From positions 847,173,760 to 847,237,759 of the forward strand of contig NC_090447.1 in assembly GCF_031143425.1 (NCBI RefSeq): 64,000 nt of DNA. The letters are read 5' to 3'. Position 1 is the stretch's first letter. Every line of letters starts with the position of its first letter. Below, piece by piece: positions 42,491-54,887 of the stretch. The DNA is from Pleurodeles waltl. Lineage: Eukaryota > Chordata > Amphibia > Caudata > Salamandridae. The translations under genes were made by a program, and so were the position numbers. The notes beneath the pieces are model-generated. The model was not told the DNA's origin and made no database searches. It saw only the letters and a list, made by a program, of their open reading frames with translations.

Positions 42491-45400
42491 TATGATTGAC
42501 GGGCTAACCGAAATGGGCAGGGATGACTCGGAGCTCAGAAGAAGGGCGGAGACTGTGAGGATCCTTTTTGATAATACAGTTTCAAATCGCTCTTTAGTGT
42601 CAAATCCTGCTTGACAGATATGCTGGGTTCAAACATAATACATTGGGAGCACTGGAAATGAAGAGAAGCAGATACCAAGACAATTATTGTGTATCCACTT
42701 TCTTTTTGCTGAAGAATGCTGCTTTTGTTCTACCAGACTTCCGTCTCTGGGTTTACATACAACACTTGGGGAGCATTTGAAAGGAAGGGAACAGAATACT
42801 AAGACAATTTGTGTGTATCCAGTGTCTGGTTAGTGAAGAATCCTGCTTTTTTCTACCAGACATCTGTCTCTAGATTTGTTGTGGGTACAGTGGCTGCCTT
42901 TAACTGAATTATAGTGTTGGATGTGGGAGAATACTCGGATTACCTTAGTACACTCCCCACACACACACAGCTATCAGCCCAAGTTTTGTGTGGCTGAAGA
43001 CTTTCGCCATTGTGAAAATGCCAAAAGTAGGTAGGGTTGGCCCTTGGAACATTTCCCCCTGCTGGTTAGGGTGCGAGTAGGAGTGTCTCATTAGCAGGTT
43101 CCAAGCATAAATGTAACACCTCTTGGCACCCACTTCAAAACACTGCAGACTCTAAGGAAGAACACAAGAAGAATGGACTTGGTGTTTGTGACCTGAGTGG
43201 ATCCCTGAAGGTCTGGACATTCTCCCTCTTGTACTCAGGACAAAGACGTGGACTCCAAGGGTCATAAGGCTGACCTACTGTGAGAGGGTAGTTCTGACTA
43301 TCTAGCCGGCCCACATTTTTTGCTTTTGGATAATCCGGTTTAGACCTTTTACTGTGAGGAAGCCTCTTGGTCCCGGACTCACCCACAGTAAACTCATGGT
43401 AAAATGGACTGCACATGTTTACCATCAGTGCCACCTTTGAAGACAAGGCCACTGCAATGCAGCCAGGGTAAGAGGCCCGTGGCTGGTTAAATGTGACCAC
43501 ATGTGCAGAAGCGTGTGCACCCATGTGTGGGCTGTGTGGGGCTGACCCCTGTCATGCACAGCCCAAGAACTGGGCATAAGTGGCCTGAGGCAGAAGGGAC
43601 TATGTAGAGTGGGTGATGACCTGGAATAGACCTTATGATGTGGGTGTACACATGTAAGGGATATTCATTGTGCCTTACTGTTTTGACTGTAGTGACACTC
43701 CATTATATTCCAATGGGAAAGGCTGTCCTAGGGCACAACTCCAGTTCCCTAGGGGCCACAGACTCCAGAGTCGCACCAATGTACACTGTAACCTGTAGGA
43801 AAACAACACTGCTGTAGGTTACAAAAGCATATCTTTACAGCTTATGGGTTATCCAGGTTGTCATCTTTCTCTGCGTCAGCTCAGGATCAGGGCCCAGGGT
43901 TTTTTTTAGCCCATCATTTTGAGCTATCCCAGAAGTCTGTGCAAGAAGATTGGGACAGGGTCAGAGAGGTGATATGGCTTGTCAGGATAGGCCATAGGTG
44001 AACACTTCCGCACCACCATAAAAGGACTTGCACAGGGGAGAGATTTCTCGCTTGAATGTGCTTTCCTGCAGAACACTGGGACTGGAGGCGGGTGTCATGG
44101 ACAATTGGAAGGAAGAGCCCCCTGACTACCTATTAGAGCAGGGACTCTGCAACTGATTGACACGAGACCCAGTGGGTCACACCCCAGGACAAGGTAAGCT
44201 GGTCTCCTTACTCCCCCTGAAGACCAGTTGGGGGAAAGACTGGGCTTCTGCGCAAGGAAGGCGCACTGTCCAGAGAGATACCCAAGTGAAAGGCTGGTGC
44301 AGGGAAGGTTGAGGATCTTTAAGGCCAAGAGGCCAGATAAAAGTGCTCCATGTGGCAAGAGCTCACCACCAGTTGACCAAATTGTCGAAATTGGTGAAGG
44401 GGGCACGTTGGAAAGTTAATGATTTTTTCGTTTTTAAGTGTGAGTGGTGAAGCAAGCGCATTGGGCTCCACCGCTGCTCCGGTCTGTGACCCCAGGGTGG
44501 GCCAGGGCCCAGAGGCTGCCCCCAAAAGCAAAAGACTGACAGGGGAAGTACTGTTGCACTTTCCCCATGAAGAGGAGGGAGGTCTCACAACCCCATTCCT
44601 GTGCCCCGGCAAAAGAAACAAAGACGGGGAGTGGTGTGGGGGAGCCCTAGGACTATATCCTTGGGCTGTACCTTGAAGAAATGTACTCTCACTCCAAGTT
44701 ACATTCAGATATTGCATTGGAATACAAGTGAATGTTTTGCCAAGGGGGTTGTCTGTCTGAGTCTCCCTTTCAGAGAGACATGGATGTTTATGCAATATCA
44801 CCCAAAAGTAATTCCATCAGCTTGTGTATATTTGTAAATTGTTGCATAGTACTGAGTAAAGTTTGTGTAATACATATACTTTTGGACAATCATTTTTGAG
44901 TGTTATTCTTGTGTACTTCTGAATGGTGATTACTAGCCCACACCACCTCCCTTGAGTAAGCCTTGGACCACTCTGCAGTGCTACCCTATGAGAGGCAAGT
45001 GCTACAATGGGGTGTTTGGTTTCTGGTGGTGGACGAGTGTGGACCCATTAGCTGTGCAGGCCACAAAACTAATGACCCACCTTCCTACACCTCCTATCCA
45101 AGCTGCAGAGATACAACAAATTATAAAAGTTATTTCCTGCAACTGCCCATCTGGATACTGGCAACTCAACGTGGACTGAACAGTGCTCTTGGTCTCTGCC
45201 TTACACCCTGTGAGCTTCGAAGTACATCCCCTGAGGTTGTGGGGAGCTTTAGAAGTTTACTCCTCTGGTGGATTGGGGCTTAAAGGTCTAAATCAGTAGG
45301 TCAAATGTTTGACCAGGAAAAACTTGGTTGGTATATCTGACCCATGCTCCATCGTGGTCAGCCTCAAATTGAGCCTGGGTCTCAGTCTACCGAGACCATT

Positions 45401-45612
45401 GATTACCATTGGCACTTTGTGCTTCTTGGTGCTATCTGTATTAAAAACTTTAAAACGTCATACCTCTGGTTCCCGTGATTCGATTTTTTGTCATTTTAGC
45501 ATCATTGTGTTTATTACATTTTACTCTATTTTTCTAATTCAGTTTGGGATGTTTATTGTTTTACATTACGGGTTTATTCGTATTTTGGTACTGCATTAAT
45601 ACTTCACACATT
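42491..45612. other. No gene seen; unclassified repeats
   Basis: A direct repetition occurs near 42690-42870 (TGCTTTT.TTCTACCAGAC.TC.GTCTCT appears twice, about 130 bases apart). The rest resembles interspersed-repeat DNA, but I could not assign a family. Reading frames up to 160 codons on both strands show no domain. Confidence 0.4.
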
Positions 45613-46208
45613 GGGCCTCATTACGACCCTGGCGGCCGGCAGTAAGCTGGCGGTAACACCGCCAACAGGCTGGCGGTGTTCCGCCAGATATTATGACCGT
45701 GGTGCAATAGCCACAGCCATACTGCCGGCCCCTCCACTATACCGCCAGGCTTTTGCCTGGTGGTCGTAATCCCCAGGGTAGCGGTGCAAGCACCACTGCC
45801 CTGGGGATTACGAGTCCCCGACCACCAGCCTGGCCACAGCGGTAAACACGGCCATGGAAAGGCTGGCAATAAGGGGGGACTTGGGGTGCCCCTGGGGGCC
45901 CCTGCACTGCCCATGCACTTGGCATGAGCATTGTAGGGGGCCCCAGGCATAGCCCCATCGCGCATTTCACTGTGAAATGTGTGACGGGTGCTACTGCACT
46001 CGCTGCACATCAGCATTACTGCCGGCTCTATTACGAGCCGGCAGCAATGTTGATGTGACTTTTCCGCTGGGCCAGCGGACGGTAACACTGTTGCCGTCCG
46101 CTGGCCCAGCGGAAAAGTCAAAATAGGGAGCCAGAAATATCGCCAGCATTCTGCCGCCCGCTGCCTCGGCGGTCTTCTGAGAAGACCGCTGAGGATGTAA
46201 TGAGGGCC
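45613..46208. mobile_element. Non-autonomous Harbinger-type element with hairpins, copy 2
   Basis: A 596-bp element with ends GGGCCTCATTACGACCCTGG / reverse GGCCCTCATTACATCC and an ATT duplication on each side (45610-45612, 46209-46211). It has the same order of palindromes as 7033-7611: a GGGGCCCC...GGGGCCCC stem near 45890-45950, GCCGGCTC/GAGCCGGC at 46021-46028/46035-46042, and perfect 26-bp arms at 46057-46082/46094-46119. Non-coding. Confidence 0.85.
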
Positions 46209-46954
46209 ATTGTTCTAAGATAATCCTGTTTGATCTGTGCCATAGCTACTAGGGGGTTCAGCTCAGGTTAATTTGGTGACTTTGAGGGTTCAACCTGACA
46301 AGAGTGTTGATTATGACTTGAGGTGGGTAGTCACCCATCGATCGAAAATAACCCAATTTCTTATACAAATGGAAATACAACTAACAGAATGCACCTAGTT
46401 TTTAAAGGCAAGCCAACTACTACAGATCATCCTACTGACATTGGGCGATATCTTTCAACCCTTTCACTGCTAAATGATACAAAGCCTTTGCTGGGCCTGG
46501 CCTAAGCCAAAGCAGAACTATTGCTTAATTATTGTTACTTAACACTAACCAGGTTTGGTATTTGCAGATTTCACGGTGGCTAGAGAATGGGCAGATTTCA
46601 GTGTGGTAACATAAGAGGAACACAGCCTGCCAGTTATCAATTCATAGAGACTTCCATTATCCCAAATGAGTTGTGGTAAATGCAAACTAATTTGTTAATA
46701 ATTACATTTTCTGTAGGATGAAATCCATCCTGATGTTGTGCTAACTATTATTTAGAATAAAAGATTGGAATCTATTCACCTAATATTTATTGTGTGGCTT
46801 CCCTACATACGAAAGTGGATGATATGAAATGTGTTTTATTACAGTGAGTTATAGAGTTTGGTAAGCGCTAGACTTCTGACGCCAAACATACAACTAAAAA
46901 ATCAGTTCTTCTAAAAATAGTTACGTTGGTTAATGCGCCTATTGCACAGACCAC
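46209..46954. other. No gene seen
   Basis: AT-rich, non-coding flank of FLERV-B. Confidence 0.4.
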
Positions 46955-46958
46955 ACAG

Positions 46959-47205
46959 TGTCGTAGTTTGGACTCTTGCTCTGGGCAAGACTGCTGGTTA
47001 AAGGATGACAGTACTTTTGCTTGTAGGCGACTATGCCTATCCTACAACAAGTCGCAACCGTTGTTCCAACCTTACCAGCTCACTAGCAGCACCTCACCAG
47101 AAACACAAAAGTAAAAGGTGATTTAGGCAGCCTTTACGCATGGACTCGAGAATAAGACATCTCAGGGAGTGTCGTGGTTAAACGGAGATTACCCCTTTCT
47201 CACAG
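46959..47205 (-). repeat. FLERV-B 3' LTR remnant
   Basis: Only the last 247 bases of the LTR (in minus-strand sense) remain, ending at CTTTCTCACAG. The sequence then jumps to the region corresponding to about 22565 in FLERV-A. The deletion removed about 850 bases of LTR plus the polypurine tract. Confidence 0.9.
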
Positions 47206-47291
47206 GAATGGCAAGTCAATTCATCAAATTATTTGCTATACGCATGATCTTGAAGAGTGTCATCGAAGTCAACAACCAAGGACCTAAAAAA

Positions 47292-47801
47292 TTAGTCAAC
47301 ATCATCTGATGTCAAATCGAGTGCTGGGCGGACAAACGGATCCACAGAGCAGTAGTGAGCAGTATTTCCTGGTGTAACGTTATCCGTTGCAGTGTCCTCA
47401 TCCACGGTAGATCTCAAAACGGAAGGCTCATAGGTGGCATCGCGGAGCAACCTCAGTCTCAAGGGGCATGACTGTGTATGAACCCTCATCAGGGACATCA
47501 GCAGTTCGTGGTCCACAGGAGATGTTGGTGCAACAGCCAGACAGACTATGGGCAGATGTTCAAAGAGGTACCATGTGCAGCGGAAGACTGGTTGTACGCA
47601 CCAGAGAAGGGGCTGAAATGACAATGACCAGTTCCACCGGCAAGGGTGCACCGAAGATCCAAACCATACGCTCACGGCACAGTGGAGTTGGTGGGAGTAG
47701 CTCCATTGCTCTGCGTTGCTGGAAAGAAACAACCACTGTGAATCTGAAGAAATAGCAGTAGTAGTCGGCCAATCAAAGCCAAAATAATTGGAAAGGCACA
47801 A
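47292..47801 (-). pseudogene. FLERV-B possible 3' accessory reading frame
   Basis: An open frame of 169 codons overlapping the end of env in another frame and ending near the 3' LTR, where foamy viruses have their transactivator and other accessory genes. The C-terminal 55 codons (acidic, with HYCSVDP and LDLTSDDVD) resemble the tail of the FLERV-A frame at 22594-22809. The upstream part shows no recognisable domain, so the real start is unknown. It could be a second exon of a spliced gene. Function is inferred from position only. Confidence 0.4.
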
Positions 47802-49684
47802 AACACACTTGAAAAGAGCGAATGGATGGCTGACGGGATGACTCCGAAGACAGTCTGGAAGATGGACACGAAACCAGACCCAACAGCCTTAAGGGAATGA
47901 ACAATCCCAGCGGTGCTTGAAGCATTGAATATTCTGGATACCAGTTCTCCAAAGTGCTTGGGGAAGTTGGTATTTAATAGGGATTGTATCCAATTGCCTT
48001 AAACGCGCAGCAGCCTCAATCAGGGAAAGTTTCCAAATTTCATTGTACATAGCATAAAAAAAACTCTTTTAACCGCTGTTTCCTAGGACCCAGCAGAAAA
48101 TCCTGCAAGTCTACATCTTCAGAAAGGGTGTTCAGGTGTTTCTTAACCATGGCTAATGTGTTGGTCTGTACCCATTGCTGGCACAACTTACCCACACTGT
48201 ATGTCGTAACTATACCTGTATGTTGACCCGATACAAAGCGAGGGTCTGGCCTGTTAATTGAAAAAAACATTGAAGAGTTCAAAAAACGCGCTTGAAACTC
48301 ATTAGTGTCAGTGGGCCATATTAACCACCCGCCGGGACTGGAAAGTGAAGAATTGTGGGTACCAGCCTTGACCATTGCATCTAGCTTGTCCTCAGTGATA
48401 TTAAGGAAGTATTGCCAATCTTTAAACCTTGCCGGAGTGGGGATACTGGGCATGTTTAAGTCTGTTTAAGTCTTTAATTTTTGCTAACCTCAGACAGGAT
48501 GCCTGCTGAATAGTGTCATTTAAGAAAATAATTTGCACAGGAATCAGGCATGCTCGAAATAAAGCCTCCCTACCCTGTATCTGCCAATCGTGTGTCCCCC
48601 ATACACTTTTCAAATCAATAGTGCTCTTCCAGTATTCGTAACGTTCAACCGCAAGCCGGGAAACAAAGGGATCTGAATAAATCAATTTTGCATCAGTTAG
48701 CAAAATTTTCCTAATTTGTGCCAGAGGTATTTTAGAATAATACAACTCTGCTTTTCTTGTGTCATGCCCAGAAAAGTATGAAAATGTATCACTATAGTAC
48801 TTTGGGCTCCCCACCGGTGGTGTAGAACAGTGTTCCCAATGTGTGTAGTTTAATACTGGCCTGTATCTAGTGGCACAGTGTAGGTAGTAATGTCTCCAAT
48901 TGTTAAAGCAGAACATTTCCCCATAATTCATTGTATATTCATATACATCATCACTTTCAAAAGCGGAATAGTCCTTCATTTCAGTTAGCATGGAATCAAC
49001 TGTTCGGATATCCCAATCATCAGAGACAACATCAGGGGTAATTACATCAGTCATTGAAATTTTCAACACATATGGTATTTGAATAATTTCAGTAGGCCCG
49101 TCCATATCGAATGGAACTTTGTCCCACACAATCCCATCAGAAATCGGTATTGCTGTAATATTTACAGGGGACAAATCTCTTCGGACCTTATGTGAAGAAT
49201 GATATGGAGTTAAAACTTCATCAACAGGCTCCACAGAGGAGCGATCAGGAATATAGTGACCATTTATAAGCAAAAAGAAAACAGTCACAAAACCAATCCA
49301 TAAAACTAATACAAAAAATGTCAAACAGAACCATACATAGTTCCATGGGTATTTCAAATAGTTCTTTTTAAGCCACTGATACAGCTTGCTTCTTTTTGAA
49401 ACAGTGTCAATCACAGTAGTGGATGAATCTGAAGAAAAATCATCAATGTCAATGAAATAGCCAGAGGCAGTCTCTGAAAACACGGGAGCCGGTGCACCAT
49501 CTGTACTTTGGTCCACTTCACCTGGGGGCTCTTGGTAGACAGTGTTGTTAGTCTGTGATGTGTTTGTGTAAAAAACAGCTAGAACTTGAACCGGGGTGGT
49601 CACTGAAGTAGTGACAGGAACTAGCAAGAGTTAATTTTCCACCCTCCCCATGGTCAAGGAGGTATCTGGAACAGCATTCGACAT
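47672..49684 (-). pseudogene. FLERV-B env
   Basis: Minus-strand envelope gene from the ATG at 49682-49684. A TAA falls about 18 codons in (FLERV-A has Glu-Leu there). The next 401 codons (48422-49627) are open. They contain an acidic cytoplasmic leader, a hydrophobic anchor (WFCLTFFVLVLWIGFVTVFF), a basic cleavage-like site (HKVRRD), then surface-subunit sequence with several Cys and N-x-S/T sites. Near 48456-48475 a 10-base tandem duplication (GTTTAAGTCT) shifts the frame. It resumes at 48040-48453, then shifts again before the membrane-anchored end (47672-47900, with ILALIGRLLLLFLQI). Order and topology fit foamy Env. It cannot be made as a whole protein. Confidence 0.85.
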
Positions 49685-49784
49685 TGTTGCATAGTCTGTA
49701 GTGGTGCAATTCATCCTATTATGTAGATGTATGTCCTGTTGGGTAGTGAGAGGGGATCAGGAACCACCCAAGGGACCTCTTGGT

Positions 49785-52700
49785 CTACTGTGAAGGATCG
49801 GCCACATGGTGTAGTTTGATGTCATCAATGGAGATGTATCTGTTTGTTTTAGAACCAGACAGTGGTGGTAAGATGACAGTCCTGGTGCCTTGAATTCCCA
49901 AGACCGGTACAGGTGCTCTGTATGATGGACTGAACTCCTTCTTCACTACGATCTTCTCACGAACCAGATCCCCAACTTTAGGAATCCAGCCAGTCGAAGT
50001 TTTAGCTAAATCCCTTATTCCTAAGGTGGCAGCACTTGCAGATGATTTATCATCACGAAATTGCTGAATCTCCTGTAAAACAGTGAGACGTTCATTTATG
50101 TCAAATGGTGTTTCTGCTGCCACCATACCAGGGGAATCAAGATCTGGTACATACATAGGTATCCCAAAGAGAACCTCATATGGAGTGCGTCCCCCCAAAG
50201 ACCGTCTTGGCAGATTATTCAGTGCTCTCTGGACCCCATATAGGTGATGCAGCCAACTGCGGCCTGAGCCTAATACTCGACCTGTTAAGGATCACGATTC
50301 CGCCTCTCCACAACCGAATTTCCCTCGGGATGGTATGGTGAGGAGTAATAGAGTTCAACACCCATCATCCCCATGGTGTTCCTGAATGCCTTAGAGGCAA
50401 ACACAGGGCCCTGGTCCAAATGGAATGGTGAAACCACATATGTACAGATAAAGATCAGCAAGTCTTTTATAACAGTCCGAGCATCAGCCGAACGCTGTGG
50501 CCATAGCCACAGGAATCTAGAACAAGAATCTACAGTGACTAAAATTTATTTGTATGCACCATCAGGTTGTAAGGGACCACAATGGTCCAGGTACACAAAT
50601 TGTAGTGGCCTGTTGGACACTAAGAGGGATGTCTGCGGTGGGCGTTTGATATTAGAGCCCTTGATCTGGTGGCAAATGTCACAGCAAAGGACATACTGCT
50701 TTGTTCGTCTGCATAGACCAGGCCACCAGAAGCGTTTCTGCAGGAGTGTTATCGTGGCTGATATACCACCATGTGCAGAAGCGACACCCTCATGCGCTGC
50801 TTTAATTAGATCTAATCTCTGGTCTTCATTGGGGATCACTCGATCTCCAACCCCAGGAATTGTTGTGTAAGCAACATTCTGCGCACTGATATGGTAAGTA
50901 TAGTTTGTAGGGTATCCTTTCGGAAGGGGTTTGCCTGCAGCCAAAGCTTTAATGGCAGTCAATATTTCATTATCCAATCTTGTCTGAGAACGAGTGACTG
51001 CAGCCACAGAAGCCGTAGCTACTGCTGCTTTGGCAACTTCATCAGCCAATGTATTGCCAGTAACGTGTACTCCTACACGTTGGTGTCCCAATGTATGTAC
51101 TACATGGACACACGGCAGCTTATCCTTAAGATCAGCCACCCTCCCCCACAATATTTTGTGTTTAATGGTGTTCCCCTTAGAATCTCTAAACCTGGTCAGT
51201 TTCCAATGATTGAGATAGTCATTGTATGACTGGACGCAGTAATAAGATTCACAGACTATTAAAGTCCAACAACCTGGCTCAGTATGTTCCAGTGCTAGAA
51301 TAAGAGCTTTAAGCTCAGCCAACTGGGCTGTGCAGTCCCCTAAGGTCTGCGTGTAGGTATTGTGAGGGTGGAAGGCTCCATCTTCCATCACTCAGCTCAC
51401 GGCTGCACAAGCTTCTGAGTATTGATGTTTAGTACCTACAGCCGGTTGTGGTGAACCATCAGTGTATATGGCAGTATGGTATCTGTCTAGTGGCAAGATA
51501 TTTAGAGGAGCGGGATACTCTTGTTCATACTGGAGAAACTCTTGTGTCTGAAGTTTTGGATCGAATATATAATCGACATCAGTGGCGATCAGAGTAGTTG
51601 CCCATTGAATCCAATGTGGATGTAATGCTTTAGCGTTAGGAACGCTTGCTTTAGTGATAGCCTCTAAGGCCGGCACCGGGGAGACAACAATAATATGTTT
51701 CCCCTGGGCAAGTGGCCTCTCTTTTATGACGGCCATCTGAACTGTCATCAGAATCTTTTCTGTAGGTGCAAAACGCTTTTCAGCATTGGAGTATAAATGT
51801 GATTTACACGCTATGGGTACCATGTCATCCTCATTGAAGGTGACATAAGTAAATCCAATGGCACCAGCAATTATTCTGATGACCAAATTTGTTTTATTGT
51901 CACGTGTGTGCAAGTGTTTAGATTCTAGCAGGTCCTGTTGCATTTCCCTAAGGATGCGGGTGTGTTCAGCCGTCCAGTGTCTGCCAGAAAAATTGGGCTG
52001 AAGCAAGTCATGAAGTGGATGATCCGTTGTGCATAATCTGGAATGTATATTCTGCCAAAGTTAAAGAAACCTACTAATGACTGTAGTTTCTTAAGTGTGT
52101 TAGGAGGGTGCAGTTGAGCACATTTTTCTAGAAAGCGCGGGCCAGGCTCTTTCCCTAGTTTGATAGCTCATATCCCAGGAATAATAAAAGGCCATCTTGC
52201 TTTTCTTAAAATTGAATTTGTAACCGAGGTCTGCAAATCCCAAAATTATCCAACCCTTGCAAGATGAATGTCGAGGACGTTGTCTGTGAGATATATGTCA
52301 TCCACGTAGGATAACGCCTCAGAATCAATATCAAGTAATATTGATGTTACACGGGCTGAAAATAGCACTGGGCTATTTTTATAGCCTTGAGGTAAACGAC
52401 AAAAGCGTTTCTGGAAGCCAAATGAGAATGAACTCAGGTCCCGACTTTCATGTGCTAAATTCTGGCAGAAGAATCCATTAGATATGTCTAATGTTGTTTT
52501 ATATTTCTTACGCACTATATTGTTTATTAGTGCCGTGCTGTGTGAATTTTGTAAAGTATATGTGCGTGTATGGCTATTTAAGTGTCTATAGTCAATGACT
52601 ATTCTATATGAATGGTCCGGCTTTGCAACGGGGAATAATGGATTATTCATTGCAGATGTACAGGGCTCAATCACTCCCTGGTACTCAAGTTGGGTGAGGA

Positions 52701-53231
52701 TCTCTCTCACCGGAGCTTTTGCTTCATGTTTAACAGGATATTGTGGCTGCGGTTGGGGTGTAGACCTAACGGGAATAACATGACAAGGAGACTCCTTGTC
52801 CCAACCTACATGATTTCGATATAACGCAGGTGCCTGCGCTAAAGCCCATTCAGAAGCATAGGCTTCTTTGTCTGCTTCCGGAACAAGATTGGAGAAAGAA
52901 GGCAAAATAACATCTTCCCCGTGTGGGAGTTTGCGGACGTGTTCAGGTGGCCAGTCTCTTTCGGCCAATAGGATATCATTAGTAAGTTCATCCCAAAATA
53001 TCACACTAATACTGCGTTCCACGTCTCCCTCTATCTGAATATTTAAATCATAAACCCTATCGCAGGGAGTACGCAGCCATCCGCTGTTTCAAACACGATG
53101 TAATCGCTAGTTGCTGTCGCATCCAGATGATCTTTCAGACTCTGGCGACATATCGTGACCTCTGCCGCGCTGTTGAACAGAGTCACTGCCCACGTCTTGT
53201 TCCTCAACAGTGTTCTCCAGTATACTGGCAT
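49785..53231 (-). pseudogene. FLERV-B pol (protease, RT, RNase H, integrase)
   Basis: Minus-strand Pol from the ATG at 53229-53231, two bases after the gag stop and in another frame. The protease region has LFNSAAEVTI (active-site Asp replaced) and is frameshifted near 53060. Reverse transcriptase (52246-53022) is open with DYRHLNSHTRTYTLQNSHST, LPQGYKNSPVLF and YVDDIYLT. RNase H (50900-51560) has YTDGS, QLAELKAL, VCESYYC (Asp to Glu) and GNTLADE, with an in-frame TGA at 51392-51394. The integrase zinc region (50610-50720), then YLDHCGPL, a TAA at 50546-50548, LDQGP and VVERRNRD follow. A deletion of about 10 bases near 50290 shifts the frame before the C-terminus (49785-50198), which ends in SIDDIKLHH. 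Motif set and order are those of foamy Pol. Non-functional as it stands. Confidence 0.9.
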
Positions 53232-53233
53232 TT

Positions 53234-54660
53234 TTAACTGTCAGTGCTGCCACCTACTTCTTTTTGAACTGTGGCTTTTGCTGAGGAGTCTTTTCTTCTT
53301 TTTTTAATGGTAGACTGTGGTGAGTCTTTCTTTTCTTTCACGTATTCAGGACGTCGATCTTGACGGCCCCCTCTCTCGCTACATCTATCCGGTGCGTCCT
53401 GAAAGGAACGAGAGGGACATGAATCAGTATATCTGTCTGGAGTTTTAATGTTCTCCCTATTTCTGAGATTATATCTCCTTTCGGAGTTCTCCGGGTGTGG
53501 AGAATCAGCTCTCTTATTTCTTCTTTCTTTGAAATCTTTTTTTTTCTCCCAGCGCTTCTTTGAGCCCTCTTGTGCCTGCTTTTTACCCTCCTTATGGGCG
53601 GTACCTTGTAACTCCAATTTCTTTGGCTTAGCTCCCAAACTATCCCGTCTTATACTAGTATAGGTGTCGGAAATTATTTTCAGTAGCTGTCTCTCTTGTT
53701 CCTGGTGTGGAGTTTCCCGGAGACACTGGCGAATTGCCAGTGCTACTGCTTCCCCTTTAATGTTACTGAGTATTATTGAGGATACGGCGTCAAAGTTTCG
53801 TATTAATTTAATTCCCAAATCCAGGGCTGGTGCAGCCCCATGCTCATTTTGTATTTGTTTTAACACTTCCGGTAAATTGGCAAGTGTTGGGGTACCATGT
53901 GTGGTAGTTATATGGCAGCGAAGACTGTACCCCATGTGGCACAGTCATCCACCGAGGGAACTATCCCAAAAGGCAAGCACATAGTGAGCAATCTATGTTT
54001 TTCCTGTGGTCCCGTATGGGGAAATACAGCTTCCAGCTGATTAGTTTTCTGGGCAATCCAGAACTGTATTTTGTCCCGTTATGCAGGTACTTTACCCATA
54101 ATAGTATGTACTGTTTGTGCATTAATCCCGGTAGCCAATTGATAACCACCAGATGCTGGCGGTGCTGGACGCGCTGGTGTTGTGTTCAATGTTCGCATTG
54201 CGACCTGAACTAATCGTCTATATAATGTCACTAATTCATTATGTAAATCTCGCAGATCTGCTATTGGCATATTTTGTATGCCTGGGTGAGGTGTGTAGGT
54301 GGCAAACATAGGCCATGTTGGTCCGTCATTACTTAATGGACCTAACCTCACTCTTTATAGTACATGTGGAAGGGCGCCTTCAAACCAGTTCTGATGCTCT
54401 TGGTATGTGAGCGATATTTCAAGATACTGGTATGCTGGGTACCGTAAAGGTACGTTTGCAATTTCAAATGTGTGGAAAGTATGTGTTCTTACGTCGACCT
54501 CAGGAAAGGTGACCCAACAGTAAAATGTTTCTGTTTGGTATGCTTCATTAGCTTCTATTATAAGAGTAACATCCCCGCCCTCATCTGTAAGGCCATGCAT
54601 TAATAAATGTTGTGTTAATGCTTGTCTAGCATTTTCAGGAATGTCTATGGCAGCAGCCAT
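53234..54660 (-). pseudogene. FLERV-B gag
   Basis: Minus-strand Gag from the ATG at 54658-54660 (AIDIPENARQAL follows) to TAA at 53234-53236. The N-terminal third is open to a TAA at 54355-54357. The same frame continues to another stop at 54079-54081, and a frameshift near 53910 leads into the C-terminal 200 codons (53234-53900). These are strongly basic (KKRWEKKKDFKERRNKRAD and similar) with no Cys-His box. There is no sign of the usual retroviral major homology region. These negative and positive traits fit foamy-type Gag, which binds nucleic acid through basic boxes. Length, about 475 codons, is somewhat short for exogenous foamy Gag. Confidence 0.8.
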
Positions 54661-54867
54661 TTTGTTTAGAGAAACGGAACACCAAAATGGGGAGTACAAG
54701 TCCTTTTATGAGTTTGAGCACGAACAACCTACAGCTTAATCAGGTGTTTCCTTTTCAGCTGAAGAGGGTTTTCCCAAAGACCAAGGACGTCTCCGTATAA
54801 TGGTACTTAGGGTACCTGTTGTCTGTGAGACAGTGATAGTCGGGGTATCCGTAAATTAGTGCCCAAA

Positions 54868-54887
54868 CACCATAGTTGGTGGCACCA
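54868..54887 (-). promoter_or_regulatory. FLERV-B presumed primer-binding site
   Basis: TGGTGCCACCAACTATGG immediately follows the LTR end on the minus strand; the first 14 bases are identical in FLERV-A. tRNA identity is not established. Confidence 0.55.
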
